A stretch of DNA of 64,000 nucleotides from Actinosynnema sp. ALI-1.44 (GTDB lineage: Bacteria; Actinomycetota; Actinomycetes; Mycobacteriales; Pseudonocardiaceae), in NCBI RefSeq assembly GCF_001984155.1, contig NZ_MTQO01000054.1, positions 992,001-1,056,000 of the forward strand, in the 5' to 3' direction. Below, piece by piece: positions 44,385 through 56,157 of this stretch. The position numbers and the translations under genes are program-made. Position 1 is the stretch's first letter. Each line of letters opens with the position of its first letter. The notes below the pieces were generated by a model. That model was given only the letters and a program-made list of their open reading frames with translations, was not told where the DNA came from and searched no databases.

Positions 44385-44954
44385 TTGGCGTGACGCTGTT
44401 CGAACGCACCAGCCGCAGGGTCGAGCTCACCGACGCCGGTTCAGTGCTGCTGAACGAAGCCCGAAGGCGCTGACAGACGCAGGCCCTGCGTGACGGGCGT
44501 GCCGACGTGGCGATCCTGCACCTGCCCTACGACGACACGTCCGGCTTCGACACCGAGCGGCTACGCGTGGAAAGCGCGGTCGCGATCATGCCCGTCCGCC
44601 AGGCTCGCCGGCCGGGAGCGGCTGTGGATGGCCGATCTGGACGGCGAACCGATGCCGCGCTGGCGCGGAACGCCGGGCGACGGGCCGCTGGTGCGTGACG
44701 CGGCGCAGCTCATGCAGTTGGTCGCGGTGGGCCAGGTGATCGCTGTGCTGCCCGATTCCGCGCGGATCGGGCTGCGCGAAGACCTCGTCGCTCTGCCCGT
44801 TGTGGACGGTCCGATCTCGACGATCCTGGTCGGATGGCCCGAGCGGTCGTCCGCACGGGCCGTGGCGGCGTTCGCACGCGCGGCTATCGCTGTTGCTGAG
44901 CGAGGATCCCACCCGGCCGTCGAACAGGCATCAGCAGCACCGGCTCGGTGGTGA
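44382..44954 (+). pseudogene. Remnant: LysR-type regulator, deleted and frameshifted
   Basis: The plus strand starts mid-HTH with RLGVTLFERTSRRVELTDAG and reaches a TGA at 44473. After a frame change it continues DGRADVAILHLPYDDTSGFD and TERLRVESAVAIM. After another frame change it finishes ERLWMADLDGEPMPRWRG through VIAVLPDSARIGLREDLVAL to TGA 44954. The recognition-helix start and a large central part are absent. A LysR gene divergent from an SDR gene is a common pair; here both have lost the ends that faced each other. Confidence 0.75.
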
Positions 44955-45651
44955 GGAACTCGTCGACCAGCCGGGTCACCAAGTCCGGCCGCTCGAAGAG
45001 CATCAGGTGCGTCGCGGCGGGCACGATACCCAGCTGGGCGTCCGGGACCGCCTCGTACATGTCGACGATGTGCCGCAGGTGGATCATGTCGTCGTCGCCG
45101 ACGAGGATCAACGTCGGACTGGCGAGCGCACCTGGATCCACCGCGGCGTCCAGCTCCATCTCGGCGAATTTTCGCACCACCACAGGGAAGTGGTCACCGC
45201 CGTCGGGGGAGACCTCCGCGTACCGGTCGACCAGCTGCTGCGGCATCTGCCCGTCCGGCTCGGGCAGGAACAGCCAGCCCTCCGGAGCGTACGCCGTGCT
45301 CACCAACACGAGCTTGCGCACGAGATCCGGCCGTCGTGACGCCACCGCGAGAGCGACGAAGCCACCGGAGCTGTACCCGGCGAGGTACGCGGGGCCGCCG
45401 ACCACCTCCTCGATGAACGCGACCACGTCGTCGACGAGCATGTCGATGCTGACCGGGCCGTCGACGTCGGGCGTGTGACCGTGCCCGCGCCTGTCGAGCA
45501 GGTAGACCTTGAACTTCTCGGCGAGCTTGCGCAGGTTTCCGTCGAAGTCCCGCGAGTCGGAGAAGCCGCCGTGCAGCAGCACGAGCGGTTCGCCTTCGCC
45601 TTCGGTGTCGTACCACGAGCGAACGTTGTTGATCGTCACGTATTCGGCCAC
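44884..45651 (-). CDS. Alpha/beta-fold hydrolase
   Basis: A 255-residue hydrolase: oxyanion HGGFSDSRDF, nucleophile GYSSGGFVALAVA (Ser about 101), acid in LILVGDDDMIHLRH and histidine in PAATHLMLFERP. It resembles small esterases and lysophospholipase-type enzymes. GTG 45651 follows GGAGG at 8-nt spacing. It is the third gene of an operon with TetR and a SigG-type sigma factor, 31 nt after the sigma gene. In mycobacteria SigG also neighbours a monoglyceride lipase-like hydrolase, so a conserved link is possible. Its 3' end overlaps the LysR remnant. Confidence 0.88.
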   Translation of the reverse strand: MAEYVTINNVRSWYDTEGEGEPLVLLHGGFSDSRDFDGNLRKLAEKFKVYLLDRRGHGHTPDVDGPVSIDMLVDDVVAFIEEVVGGPAYLAGYSSGGFVALAVASRRPDLVRKLVLVSTAYAPEGWLFLPEPDGQMPQQLVDRYAEVSPDGGDHFPVVVRKFAEMELDAAVDPGALASPTLILVGDDDMIHLRHIVDMYEAVPDAQLGIVPAATHLMLFERPDLVTRLVDEFLTTEPVLLMPVRRPGGILAQQQR

Positions 45652-45682
45652 GAGTTTTCCCTCCTGTGATCGTCGTACACGA

Positions 45683-46606
45683 CTAGGACGAAGTAGCCTC
45701 CGAGAACTCATCGGTCGGCAGTCCGAACAGCGGGAACAGGTGCCCGGCCTGCAGATACGTCGTCGTGTGCGTGACCAGTCCACCCGAGACCTCGAAGACC
45801 TGCAGCGCGAACGGCTTGCCCTCCAGGTACTGGCCGTACACGGGCGCGCCGTTGGCGTAACCGGCGGGCACGAACGTCGAGATCTTGCAAACCGCTTCGG
45901 AACCCGCGCCACGGAGAGCCGCCATGAGCTCCTCGCGACCACGCATCCACCAGGTGAACGGCGGCATGGACGACGTGACGTCCTCGTGCAGCAACGTCAC
46001 CAGGGTGTCCAGGTCGTAGCTCGTGAACGCCCGCATGTAGCGTTCGACCGTGCTCTGCTGGTCGTCGTCCAGCGGTTTCGGGTTCGGCCGCGTGGCCAGG
46101 GTCGCGCGGGCTCGTTGCAGTGCGCTGTTCACCGAGGCGACGCTGGTGTCCAGCAACTCGGCGACCTCGTCGGCCTTCCACGCCAGGACTTCCCGCAGGA
46201 TCAGCACCGCGCGTTGCTTGGGCGGCAGGTGTTGCAGCGCGGCGATGAACGCCATCCGGATGGTTTCCCGCTCCGCGACCACGTTCGCCGGGTCGAGGAC
46301 GCGCGCGTCCGGGATCGGCTGCGTCCAGGTGTTGTCCGGCAACGGTTCGGTGAACGGCGTGCCCGCGTTCGACGGTTCGGCGATGTCCATCGCGACGACC
46401 CGGCGCTGTGCGCTGCGGAGCATGTCGATGCAGACGTTGGTGGCGATCGCGTACAGCCACGACTTCAACGACCCCTGGCGCTGGTCCTGCTTGCGCCACG
46501 CGCGAAGGAACGTCTCCTGCACGGCATCCTCGGCTTCCAGGCCCGCGCCGAGCATCCGGTAGCAGTAGCCCGTCAGTCCGGCCCGGTACTGCTCGAGGTC
46601 GCTCAT
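45683..46606 (-). CDS. SigG-type RNA polymerase sigma factor with SnoaL-like tail
   Basis: A 307-residue ECF sigma factor. Region 2 reads GAGLEAEDAVQETFLRAWRK with SWLYAIATNVCIDMLR. Region 4 reads LPPKQRAVLILREVLAWKAD with LLDTSVASVNSALQRAR. The last 120 residues are a SnoaL/NTF2-like domain (YMRAFTSYDLDTLVTLLHED), as in the SigG group (TIGR02960), where it replaces an anti-sigma factor in control. ATG 46606 overlaps the TetR stop (ATGA). It is paralogous to the sigma factor at 55177. Confidence 0.92.
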   Translation of the reverse strand: MSDLEQYRAGLTGYCYRMLGAGLEAEDAVQETFLRAWRKQDQRQGSLKSWLYAIATNVCIDMLRSAQRRVVAMDIAEPSNAGTPFTEPLPDNTWTQPIPDARVLDPANVVAERETIRMAFIAALQHLPPKQRAVLILREVLAWKADEVAELLDTSVASVNSALQRARATLATRPNPKPLDDDQQSTVERYMRAFTSYDLDTLVTLLHEDVTSSMPPFTWWMRGREELMAALRGAGSEAVCKISTFVPAGYANGAPVYGQYLEGKPFALQVFEVSGGLVTHTTTYLQAGHLFPLFGLPTDEFSEATSS

Positions 46607-47178
46607 CGTTCGATCGTGCCATGGTCGACGAACATCACGCCCGCGAGCGCGCGGAACAGCTCCGCCGGGTCCTGCTCGCCGATGGTCTTGTCCAGGTTTC
46701 CCGCCAGTGCCAGCGTGGCGAAGCCGTGCGCAGCCGACCACGCGGCGAGTTGGGTGAGCCGGGCGCTTTGGTCTCCGGTCAGCAACTGGACCGTGCCACG
46801 CAACAGCTTGCCGGTGTGTTCGCGGGCGGTGACCAGTTCGGGCGCGTGCCGGTGGTAGAGGTCCGGGCGGTACATGACCGCGAAGTGCCCGGGGTGTTCC
46901 ATCGCGAACCGCACGTACCGCACGCCGAGGTCGATCAGCCTGGTGCGGTCCTCGGCGATCGCCTCTGCTAGCGATTCGGCGAGCAACTCGTTACCCTCGA
47001 CCGCGATCGCCGTCAGCAGCCCGGCTTTGTCCTTGAAATGGTGGGCGGGGGCGGCGTGGGACACGCCCGCTCGACGGGCGAGGTCCCGCAGGCTGATCGC
47101 GCTCGGCCCGTCGGCCGCGATCACGTCGAGCGCGGCGTCGAGGACTGCCCGGCGCAGGTCGCCGTGGTGGTAGGCCAT
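46603..47178 (-). CDS. TetR-family regulator heading the sigma/hydrolase operon
   Basis: A 191-residue TetR protein: YHHGDLRRAVLDAALDVIAA, then AISLRDLARRAGVSHAAPAH-HFKDK as the recognition helix, and a C-terminal WHG/TetR_C domain (YVRFAMEHPGHFAVMYRPDL, WSAAHGFATLALAG). ATG 47178 is 6 nt from the -10 TAGGGT, so a leaderless mRNA is likely. A perfect 19-bp palindrome over the promoter indicates autorepression and thus control of the sigma factor and hydrolase downstream. Confidence 0.92.
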   Translation of the reverse strand: MAYHHGDLRRAVLDAALDVIAADGPSAISLRDLARRAGVSHAAPAHHFKDKAGLLTAIAVEGNELLAESLAEAIAEDRTRLIDLGVRYVRFAMEHPGHFAVMYRPDLYHRHAPELVTAREHTGKLLRGTVQLLTGDQSARLTQLAAWSAAHGFATLALAGNLDKTIGEQDPAELFRALAGVMFVDHGTIER

Positions 47179-47184
47179 GCCAGC

Positions 47185-47215
47185 ACCCTACCGGCAATCT
47201 TGTCGTTGACAAGAT
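47185..47215 (-). promoter_or_regulatory. TetR operator and leaderless promoter
   Basis: ATCTTGTCGTTGACAAGAT (47197-47215) is a perfect palindrome with 8-bp arms and a 3-nt centre. On the minus strand TTGTCA (47207-47212) and TAGGGT (47185-47190), 16 bp apart, form the promoter, ending 6 nt before the TetR ATG. The operator overlaps the -35 and spacer and also lies upstream of the divergent VOC gene. Confidence 0.8.
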
Positions 47216-47282
47216 GCTGCCGCCCAGTCGGGCCTCCTTCCTTCCAAGAGCACCCTGGGCCTCGGCCGCTAGGGTTCGCGGC

Positions 47283-47627
47283 ATGACGATCAATCGGGTG
47301 GTCCCCGATGTCCGGTGCGCGGACATCGGGGCAGCCAAGCAGTTCTACGGCCGGCTCGGGTTCGAGGAAGTGATGAACCACGGGTGGGTCGTCGCGATGG
47401 CGTCCCCCACGACGCCCGGCGCGCAGGTCATGCTGATCGAGGCGGACCCGTCCGGCATGCACCCGGTCATGTCGATCGAAGTGGACGACGTGGAAGCCGC
47501 GCACGCCGCGATGCTGGCGGACGGCGCGGACATCGTCTACGCCATCCGGGACGAGCCGTGGGGCGTTCGCCGGTTCTTCGTGCGGGATCCCGACGGTCAG
47601 ATCCTCAACGTGGTGGCGCACCGGTAA
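47283..47627 (+). CDS. VOC (glyoxalase-like) family protein
   Basis: A 114-residue VOC protein with the typical paired beta-alpha-beta-beta-beta units: VPDVRCADIGAAKQFYGRLG, VMLIEADPSG, VMSIEVDDVEAAHAAMLADG and RRFFVRDPDGQILNVVAHR. The class includes dioxygenases, glyoxalases and antibiotic-binding proteins; the closing FVRDPDGQILN resembles the bleomycin-resistance/lyase group. ATG 47283 is 105 nt from the divergent TetR start and could share its operator. Its 3' end overlaps the convergent LysR gene by 23 nt. Confidence 0.88.
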   Translation: MTINRVVPDVRCADIGAAKQFYGRLGFEEVMNHGWVVAMASPTTPGAQVMLIEADPSGMHPVMSIEVDDVEAAHAAMLADGADIVYAIRDEPWGVRRFFVRDPDGQILNVVAHR

Positions 47628-48462
47628 GCGCGTCGACGAAGCCGCGCACCCGTGCGTTCTCGTTGCCTGTGCGCCACACCGGTCCCCATTCCAGCACCGG
47701 CGCGTCGAGAATCGGCACATAGGCGATGTCCGGGCGGTCGTGGAACCGGGCGGTGTGCGCACCGACCGCGAAGATCCCCTTGCCCGCGCTGACCAGCGTC
47801 AGGATCTCCTGGAAGGTCTCGGCGCCCGGCCCCGGTTTCGTGCCTTCGAAGGCAAGTCCGCACGGCGCCTGCAGGAACGTCTGCCCGGCCAGGTCGGCGA
47901 GCCGCACCCCCGATCGGCGGGCCAGGTGGTGGTCCGCGGGTGCGGCGAGCAGCCAGTGCTCGGTCAGCAGTACCGGACCGGTCGACAGATCCCGGCCGGT
48001 GAGCGGGAAACAGCCGACCATGATGTCGATTTCGCCGTCACGCAGCCGTTTCGGCGCGTCGCCGAGATGCATCTCTTTCAGGCGCAACGAACATCCTGGG
48101 AACGTCTCGCGGAAGTGCTTCTCCGCGGCGACGACCACCCCGGCCGCCGCCGCGCCGACGAAGCCGACCGTCAACTCGCCGTCGTGGCCGCGTCCCGCCT
48201 CGATCGCCTTCGCCAGACCGGCCCGCAGCTGCTCGTACGCCGGGCGCACGTCGTCGACCAGTTGCCTGCCGATGGGCGTGAGGGAGACGTGCCTGCTGGT
48301 GCGTTCGAACAGCGGGACGCCGACACGGCGTTCGAGGTGCCGGATCGTCTGGCTGACGCGCCCGGTGGTCACGTGCAGCCGGTGAGCGGTCCGGCCGAAG
48401 TGCAGTTCCTCTGCCAGGGTCAGCAGCGCCTCGACCTCGTGGCGTTCCATCCGTGCCCCCAT
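47605..48462 (-). CDS. LysR-type transcriptional regulator
   Basis: A 285-residue LysR protein. The HTH is LLTLAEELHFGRTAHRLHVT followed by TGRVSQTIRHLERRVGVPLF, with the conserved FERTSRHVSLTPIG end. The substrate-binding domain begins ELTVGFVGAAAAGVVVAAEK. ATG 48462 or 48450 are both possible. It is divergent from the SnoaL-like gene at 48536, its most likely target; the 73-nt space contains the imperfect dyad ACGAACG...CGCTCGT. Confidence 0.92.
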   Translation of the reverse strand: MGARMERHEVEALLTLAEELHFGRTAHRLHVTTGRVSQTIRHLERRVGVPLFERTSRHVSLTPIGRQLVDDVRPAYEQLRAGLAKAIEAGRGHDGELTVGFVGAAAAGVVVAAEKHFRETFPGCSLRLKEMHLGDAPKRLRDGEIDIMVGCFPLTGRDLSTGPVLLTEHWLLAAPADHHLARRSGVRLADLAGQTFLQAPCGLAFEGTKPGPGAETFQEILTLVSAGKGIFAVGAHTARFHDRPDIAYVPILDAPVLEWGPVWRTGNENARVRGFVDALTGAPPR

Positions 48463-48535
48463 CGTTGAGCCTGGCTACACGAACGTTGTCCGATCGCTCG
48501 TTGTTCCACACCGTCCGCGCGGCGAGGGTGGGGGC

Positions 48536-51638
<3,103 letters not shown>

Positions 51639-51709
51639 CGGGGGCACTCCTTCGTTCTGGTGTGACCCCAGCCTAAAGTCCATAGCGGCCACTTCCTGTC
51701 CGCAATGGA

Positions 51710-52159
51710 TCAGGACTTGGCCTCCTGGCAGCCACGCACGGCCAGCTGGTCGGCGCGCTCGTTGTCGGGGTGGCCGGCGTGGCCCTTGACCCAGTGCCAT
51801 TCGACCTCGTGCGGGGTGGCCGCGGCCTCCAGCCGCTGCCACAGGTCGGCGTTCTTCACCGGCTGCTTGGCGGAGGTCTGCCAGCCGTTGGCCTTCCATC
51901 GTGGCAGCCACTGCGTGATCCCGTTGCGCACGTAGGAACTGTCGGTGTAGAGCTGCACGACCGACGGACGGGACAGCGTCTCCAACGCCATGATCGGCGC
52001 CATCAGCTCCATCCGGTTGTTGGTCGTCGGTGTCGCCTCACCGCCGTGGAGCTCGCGCTCGTGCCGCCCGTACCGCAGCAGAGCACCCCACCCGCCCGGC
52101 CCGGGATTCCCGCTGCACGCGCCGTCGGTGTAGATCTCCACAACCTGCTGTTCACCCAC
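51710..52159 (-). CDS. rnhA: Ribonuclease HI
   Basis: A 149-residue RNase H1, which removes RNA from RNA-DNA hybrids. The catalytic residues line up with the E. coli enzyme at a constant offset of three: Asp12 in [16 protein letters not shown], Glu51 in [10 protein letters not shown], Asp73 in [11 protein letters not shown], His127 and Asp137 in [15 protein letters not shown] 52159 is chosen because the first strand starts five residues later. The region just upstream (52160-52256) contains a possible short remnant in another frame but no gene. Confidence 0.95.
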   Translation of the reverse strand: MGEQQVVEIYTDGACSGNPGPGGWGALLRYGRHERELHGGEATPTTNNRMELMAPIMALETLSRPSVVQLYTDSSYVRNGITQWLPRWKANGWQTSAKQPVKNADLWQRLEAAATPHEVEWHWVKGHAGHPDNERADQLAVRGCQEAKS

Positions 52160-52256
52160 CTCGGCACCGTACCGGGACCGCTCAGAGCAGCGACCGGGCC
52201 TCGGCGTAGGTGGTGAAGCGGCCAAGCGTCGAACGTGAACCTCGGTTGAGGTCAAG

Positions 52257-53885
52257 TCACCGGGTCGGCGGGTGCGGGCCGAACGCGGTCAGGAACCGGT
52301 CGCGGAACGCCTGCATTGGCCACACCGGCGCCTCCGGCCCCGGGTTGAGGCCGTCGTGCCAGCCCCAGGTCGCGGTGCGTTCCAGCACGGCAGGGTCCTT
52401 CGCCACGATCGTCACCGGCACGTTGCGGGTCGCGCCCTCACCCGCCACCACCGGCTGTGGCTGGTGGTCGCCGAGGAACACGAGCACGAGGTTGTCGTCG
52501 CCGTAGGTCTGCACGTACGAGATCAGCGCGGTCAACGAGTACTGGATGGACTCGCCATACGCGGCACGTGTCTTGCTCGCGTCGTTCCACACCGCTTCCG
52601 GTTTGGTGCCGTTCTCCGCCTGCGGCATGTACACCGAGCCGTCACCGACCGCGGCCCAGTCGATCATCTTCGGCAGCGGCACGAACGGCGTGTGGCTGGA
52701 GACCAGGTCGATCTCGGCCATCACCGGCTTGCGGCCCTGGGCAGCCAGTTCATTGCGCTGGAACGCCGACAGCGTGTACTGGTCCGGCATCTGGGCGTAG
52801 AAGAAGTTCTTGCCCTTGTAGCCGACGTTGTGGGCGTCGTAGTACGAGTCGTAGCCGTAGACCTTGCCTTCCGGCCACTTCTTCATGTTCTGCGGCACGA
52901 CGCCGACCGTCTTCCACCCCGCGCGTTTGAAGGCGTGGCTGAGCGTGAACCGGTCGCTGCCCACGAAGGTGTCGTACCGCTTCTGGTTGTTGATCAACAG
53001 CCCGGACTGCAGCGTGGAGTGCGCCAGCCAGCTACCGCCGCCTGCCGTCGACGAGGTGATGAACCCGCTGCGCGCCTCGAACCCGGCGGCCCGCAGCTTG
53101 CTCGTGCCCGCGTCGAGCACGGCGTCCACCCCGGGCGATATCACCGGGTCCTGGACCGCGACCTGCCCGTAGCTCTCGACGAACGCGAAGATCACGTCCT
53201 TGCCGCGCAAACCGGTCAGCAGTTCGGCTCCCTGTGCGTCCCGGAACGCGTCGACCGACGCCTCCGCGGCGTAGGCGTCGGAGTCCCGCAGGCTCGTGCC
53301 GACCTGGCGCGCGTGGTCGTAGGCCAACGCCGCCGCACTCCGGCTCGCGATCGGCTGCCCGAACGCCGCTGCCGCGACCCACACGATCCCCAGCACCGCG
53401 AGCGCCCGTGTCGCCGCCGCGGGCCGTGCGGCCACAACGCGGGACAACCGCATGGCCGACAACGCCGTCAGCACGACCATGGCAACGGCGAGCACGGCGA
53501 CGCCGATCGCGGCGGCCACGGCGCCACCCTTGCCGATGGCCCCGGAAAGGAAGTCGAAACCCGGACCGAGGAAGCTCCAGTCGAACACGGGGTCGAACGG
53601 CCGGGCCAGCGTCGTGTAGAAGCCCATGTCGAAGAGCTTCCAGATCAACAGCACCCCGAGCAGCGCACCGAGCACGGCGGCGGCGATCCGCCGCGGTCTC
53701 GGCGGCAGGACGAGCACAAGCGCGACCCCGATGAGCCCTTCGAGCGGAATCCGCAACACCGCCCACGGCGTCAGCTTGCTCAGCTCGTTGGGCGCGACCA
53801 ACGCGAACAGGACAAGCACGAACGCCAGCACCGTGAGCACTTTGGCCGTGATCCGGCGCCATTTCGGCACACTGTCCGTGGTCAT
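52257..53885 (-). CDS. LTA-synthase-like membrane sulfatase-fold protein
   Basis: A 542-residue protein. Five hydrophobic segments occupy roughly residues 12-190 ([43 protein letters not shown] and others). An extracytoplasmic alkaline-phosphatase/sulfatase-fold domain follows: [12 protein letters not shown] as the first metal site, nucleophile region [20 protein letters not shown] (probable Ser/Thr), then [17 protein letters not shown] and [12 protein letters not shown] with the closing metal-binding DHQ. This resembles lipoteichoic-acid synthase and phosphoglycerol transferases, so phosphoglycerol transfer or lipid-head-group cleavage at the envelope is likely. ATG 53885 follows GGAGG about 10 nt upstream. 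Confidence 0.88.
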   Translation of the reverse strand: MTTDSVPKWRRITAKVLTVLAFVLVLFALVAPNELSKLTPWAVLRIPLEGLIGVALVLVLPPRPRRIAAAVLGALLGVLLIWKLFDMGFYTTLARPFDPVFDWSFLGPGFDFLSGAIGKGGAVAAAIGVAVLAVAMVVLTALSAMRLSRVVAARPAAATRALAVLGIVWVAAAAFGQPIASRSAAALAYDHARQVGTSLRDSDAYAAEASVDAFRDAQGAELLTGLRGKDVIFAFVESYGQVAVQDPVISPGVDAVLDAGTSKLRAAGFEARSGFITSSTAGGGSWLAHSTLQSGLLINNQKRYDTFVGSDRFTLSHAFKRAGWKTVGVVPQNMKKWPEGKVYGYDSYYDAHNVGYKGKNFFYAQMPDQYTLSAFQRNELAAQGRKPVMAEIDLVSSHTPFVPLPKMIDWAAVGDGSVYMPQAENGTKPEAVWNDASKTRAAYGESIQYSLTALISYVQTYGDDNLVLVFLGDHQPQPVVAGEGATRNVPVTIVAKDPAVLERTATWGWHDGLNPGPEAPVWPMQAFRDRFLTAFGPHPPTR

Positions 53886-54028
53886 GACAGTTCCGCCTCC
53901 CCGAGATTTCGACGCCTGGTCACCTTGGGCTGGCACCATTCGGTTCGGTGCGTACCGGTGGCTGGTCCGCGCCACGTTCCCCTGAGGTGCGGTTGGCTGC
54001 CACGTGGCCTGCGTTGCGGCCTTGAGGT

Positions 54029-54045
54029 TGACACAAGGGGTGTCA
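54029..54045. promoter_or_regulatory. Inverted repeat over a TTGACA box
   Basis: TGACAC (54029-54034) and GTGTCA (54040-54045) are perfect arms around AAGGG. TTGACA lies at 54028-54033, but no convincing -10 follows at 17 bp. It is in the 357-nt gap (53886-54242) between the sulfatase and LLM genes, which otherwise holds no gene I can support. Confidence 0.4.
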
Positions 54046-54082
54046 TGTCCTGCCCTCCGAGGTCGTCCCACCTTAGAGGTCA

Positions 54083-54145
54083 CGATCGGAAGTCTGTCCG
54101 GGGTCTCGACGGATCCGCCGAACACCCCCAACGAACTTCCGATCG
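54083..54145. repeat. 11-bp perfect inverted repeat with 41-nt loop
   Basis: CGATCGGAAGT (54083-54093) and ACTTCCGATCG (54135-54145) lie in the same gap. The loop is too long for a simple terminator. Arms of a small element or paired binding sites are possible. Confidence 0.5.
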
Positions 54146-54242
54146 CAACCACTTAGGGACATACGGGCGGTGCCTGCCCGAGGTTCACCGTGGCGTGCGC
54201 AACGTCGGGGAATCCCCACAGCCCCAGGGCGTTGACCTTGAC

Positions 54243-55229
54243 GTGATCCCGACCAGATTGTCCATTCTCGACCGTTCGAGCAATCGCGCGGGCAAGAGCG
54301 ATGCCCAGGCGCTGCGGGACACGGTCCGGTTCGCCCAGCAGGCCGAGGCACTGGGCTACCACCGGTTCTGGGTGTCGGAGCACCACAGCGTGCCCGGTGT
54401 CGCGGGGTCGGCGCCGACCGTGCTTGCCGCGGCGATCGCGGCGGCCACGTCCACGATCCGGGTCGGCACCGGCGGCGTGATGCTGCCCAACCACCAGCCG
54501 CTCGTGGTCGCCGAGCAGTTCGGCGTGCTGGAGTCGCTGTACCCGGGCCGGATCGACATGGGACTCGGGCGGTCGGTCGGGTTCACCGACGGTGTGCGGC
54601 GCGCGCTCGGCCGTGACAAGGACGCGGCGGACGACTTCGCCGTCCAGCTGAAGCAGTTGCTGGGTTATTTCACCACCGGCCACGACGGTGTGCACGCGAT
54701 CCCGGCGGAAGGGCTGCGGGTGCCCGCGTTCGTGCTGGCCACCGGCTCAGGCGCGGACATCGCGGCCGACTTCGGCCTGCCCGTGGTGGTCGGCGGCCCG
54801 AAGATCGAACCGACTGTCGCCCGGTACCGCGAACGGGCCCGCGACCCGTACGTGATCGTGGCGGTGAACGTCGCTGTGGCGGACACGACCGAGCAGGCCC
54901 GGCGGTTGCTGCTGCCGGAGGCGTGGTCGATGGTCTACTCGCGCTCGCACGGTGTGTTCCCGCCGTTGCTCCCGGCGGAGGAAGTGCTCGCACTGGACAT
55001 GACCCAGAGCGAACGCGACCGCCTCGACCGGGGCCTGAGAGGCCAGATCCACGGCACGGTGGGCGACGTCCTCGCCGAACTGGACGAGCTGACCGAACGC
55101 ACCCGACCCGACGAACTGCTCATCACCATGAGCACGTTCGACCGTGACCAGATGCTCGACTCGTACAGCCAGCTGATCAAGGCAGTGACAGGGGCAGGTC
55201 GAACTGCCGGAAGTGCTCCGGCCCGATGA
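54243..55229 (+). CDS. LLM-class flavin-dependent oxidoreductase
   Basis: A 328-residue luciferase-like monooxygenase-fold enzyme. It opens with PTRLSILDRSSNRAGK, then LGYHRFWVSEHHSVPGVAGS, a TIRVGTGGVMLPNHQPLVVA strand and LYPGRIDMGLGRSVG. These are features of the MsnO8-type LLM subgroup that uses FMN or F420. The start GTG 54243 has only a weak AGGG upstream. The 3' end overlaps the convergent sigma factor gene by 53 nt, which is large and suggests one of the two ends has drifted. The substrate is unknown. Confidence 0.9.
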   Translation: MIPTRLSILDRSSNRAGKSDAQALRDTVRFAQQAEALGYHRFWVSEHHSVPGVAGSAPTVLAAAIAAATSTIRVGTGGVMLPNHQPLVVAEQFGVLESLYPGRIDMGLGRSVGFTDGVRRALGRDKDAADDFAVQLKQLLGYFTTGHDGVHAIPAEGLRVPAFVLATGSGADIAADFGLPVVVGGPKIEPTVARYRERARDPYVIVAVNVAVADTTEQARRLLLPEAWSMVYSRSHGVFPPLLPAEEVLALDMTQSERDRLDRGLRGQIHGTVGDVLAELDELTERTRPDELLITMSTFDRDQMLDSYSQLIKAVTGAGRTAGSAPAR

Positions 55230-56118
55230 ACGACGTGATCGCGGCGATGCGGCCGTCGCGCAGCGTGAACACGTTGATCGACCACGCCTTGCCGTCGAGG
55301 TAACCGGCGACGGCGGGCTGGCCGTTCGCGCTCGTCGGCACATGCGCCCAGGTCCCGCACGTGAACGGAACGGTGACGGCGTGTTCCAGCACCACGTCGA
55401 TGCCGCTGTACCAAGCCGCGAGCGGCGGCATGGCCCACGTGACGTCCTCGGTCAGCAACGCGACCAGCGCTTCGGCGTCACCGCGCTCCAACGCCGCCGA
55501 GTAGTCGGCGACGACCTGCTTGATCCGGGCGTCGTCCGTGGCCCGTGACTGGCTGCGCGACGGCGCCTTCTCGGCGATGACCTTGCGGGCACGCGCGAGC
55601 GCCGAGTTCACCGACGTCGCCGACGTGTCCATGATCTCCGCGATCTCGGCCGCCGAGAACCCGAGCACCTCGAACAGCACCAGCGCCGCGCGTTGGTTGC
55701 CCGGCAGGTGCTGCAACGCGGCCACGAACGCCAGCTCCACGCCTTCACGCTGCTCATACCGCAGGTCCGGGTACGGTTCCAGCCACGCGATGTCCACCGC
55801 GCCCTGATCGAGAACGACGTGTTCGCTCGACGGCCCGAGGTCGACCGGCATGGCCCGCCTGCCCCGGGTCTGGGCGAGGTCCAGGCAGGTACGCGTGGCC
55901 ACGGTGTAGAACCACGTGCGCAGCGAACTGCGCCCCTCGAACGAGTCGAGCTTGCGCCACGCCTTGATGAGGGTGTCCTGCAGCGCGTCGTCGGCGTCAT
56001 GGGTGGAGCCGAGGATGCGGTAGCAGTGCGCGTGCAGTTCCCGCCGCAACGGCTCGATCAGGCGCGTGAACGCCCCTTCGTCACCCTGCCGGGCCTTGTC
56101 GAGAAAAACATCGCTCAC
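55177..56118 (-). CDS. SigG-type RNA polymerase sigma factor with SnoaL-like tail
   Basis: A 313-residue ECF sigma factor, paralogue of that at 45683. Region 2: ILGSTHDADDALQDTLIKAW and TWFYTVATRTCLDLAQTRGR. Region 4: LPGNQRAALVLFEVLGFSAA and IMDTSATSVNSALARARKV. The C-terminal NTF2-like domain begins VVADYSAALERGDAEALVAL. GTG 56118 lies at a 17-bp palindrome (56116-56132) that may be its operator. It is divergent from a DinB-like gene 39 nt away; co-regulation is plausible. Confidence 0.92.
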   Translation of the reverse strand: MSDVFLDKARQGDEGAFTRLIEPLRRELHAHCYRILGSTHDADDALQDTLIKAWRKLDSFEGRSSLRTWFYTVATRTCLDLAQTRGRRAMPVDLGPSSEHVVLDQGAVDIAWLEPYPDLRYEQREGVELAFVAALQHLPGNQRAALVLFEVLGFSAAEIAEIMDTSATSVNSALARARKVIAEKAPSRSQSRATDDARIKQVVADYSAALERGDAEALVALLTEDVTWAMPPLAAWYSGIDVVLEHAVTVPFTCGTWAHVPTSANGQPAVAGYLDGKAWSINVFTLRDGRIAAITSFIGPEHFRQFDLPLSLP

Positions 56119-56132
56119 AACCGACGATTGTG
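56116..56132. promoter_or_regulatory. Palindrome overlapping the sigma factor start
   Basis: CACAA (56116-56120) and TTGTG (56128-56132), centred on the ACGA core, overlap the GTG start of the sigma gene in the 39-nt divergent region. This is a candidate repressor site for the sigma and DinB-like genes. Confidence 0.4.
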
Positions 56133-56157
56133 CCCCACGCCCGTCGTCTCACTGGTC

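Noticed and set aside
52160-52256. Short minus-strand reading [16 protein letters not shown] ending in TGA
   Set aside because: It looks coding-like but is under 25 residues with no start and no family; could be a remnant, not supportable as a feature.
53884-53985. 33-codon plus-strand frame rich in Trp next to the sulfatase gene
   Set aside because: No ribosome-binding site, no conservation evidence and it begins inside the opposite gene's start region.
52272-54242. Upstream extension of the LLM gene to a 985-residue protein
   Set aside because: The first 657 codons are antisense to the sulfatase gene and contain no recognisable domain; the LLM domain starts at GTG 54243.
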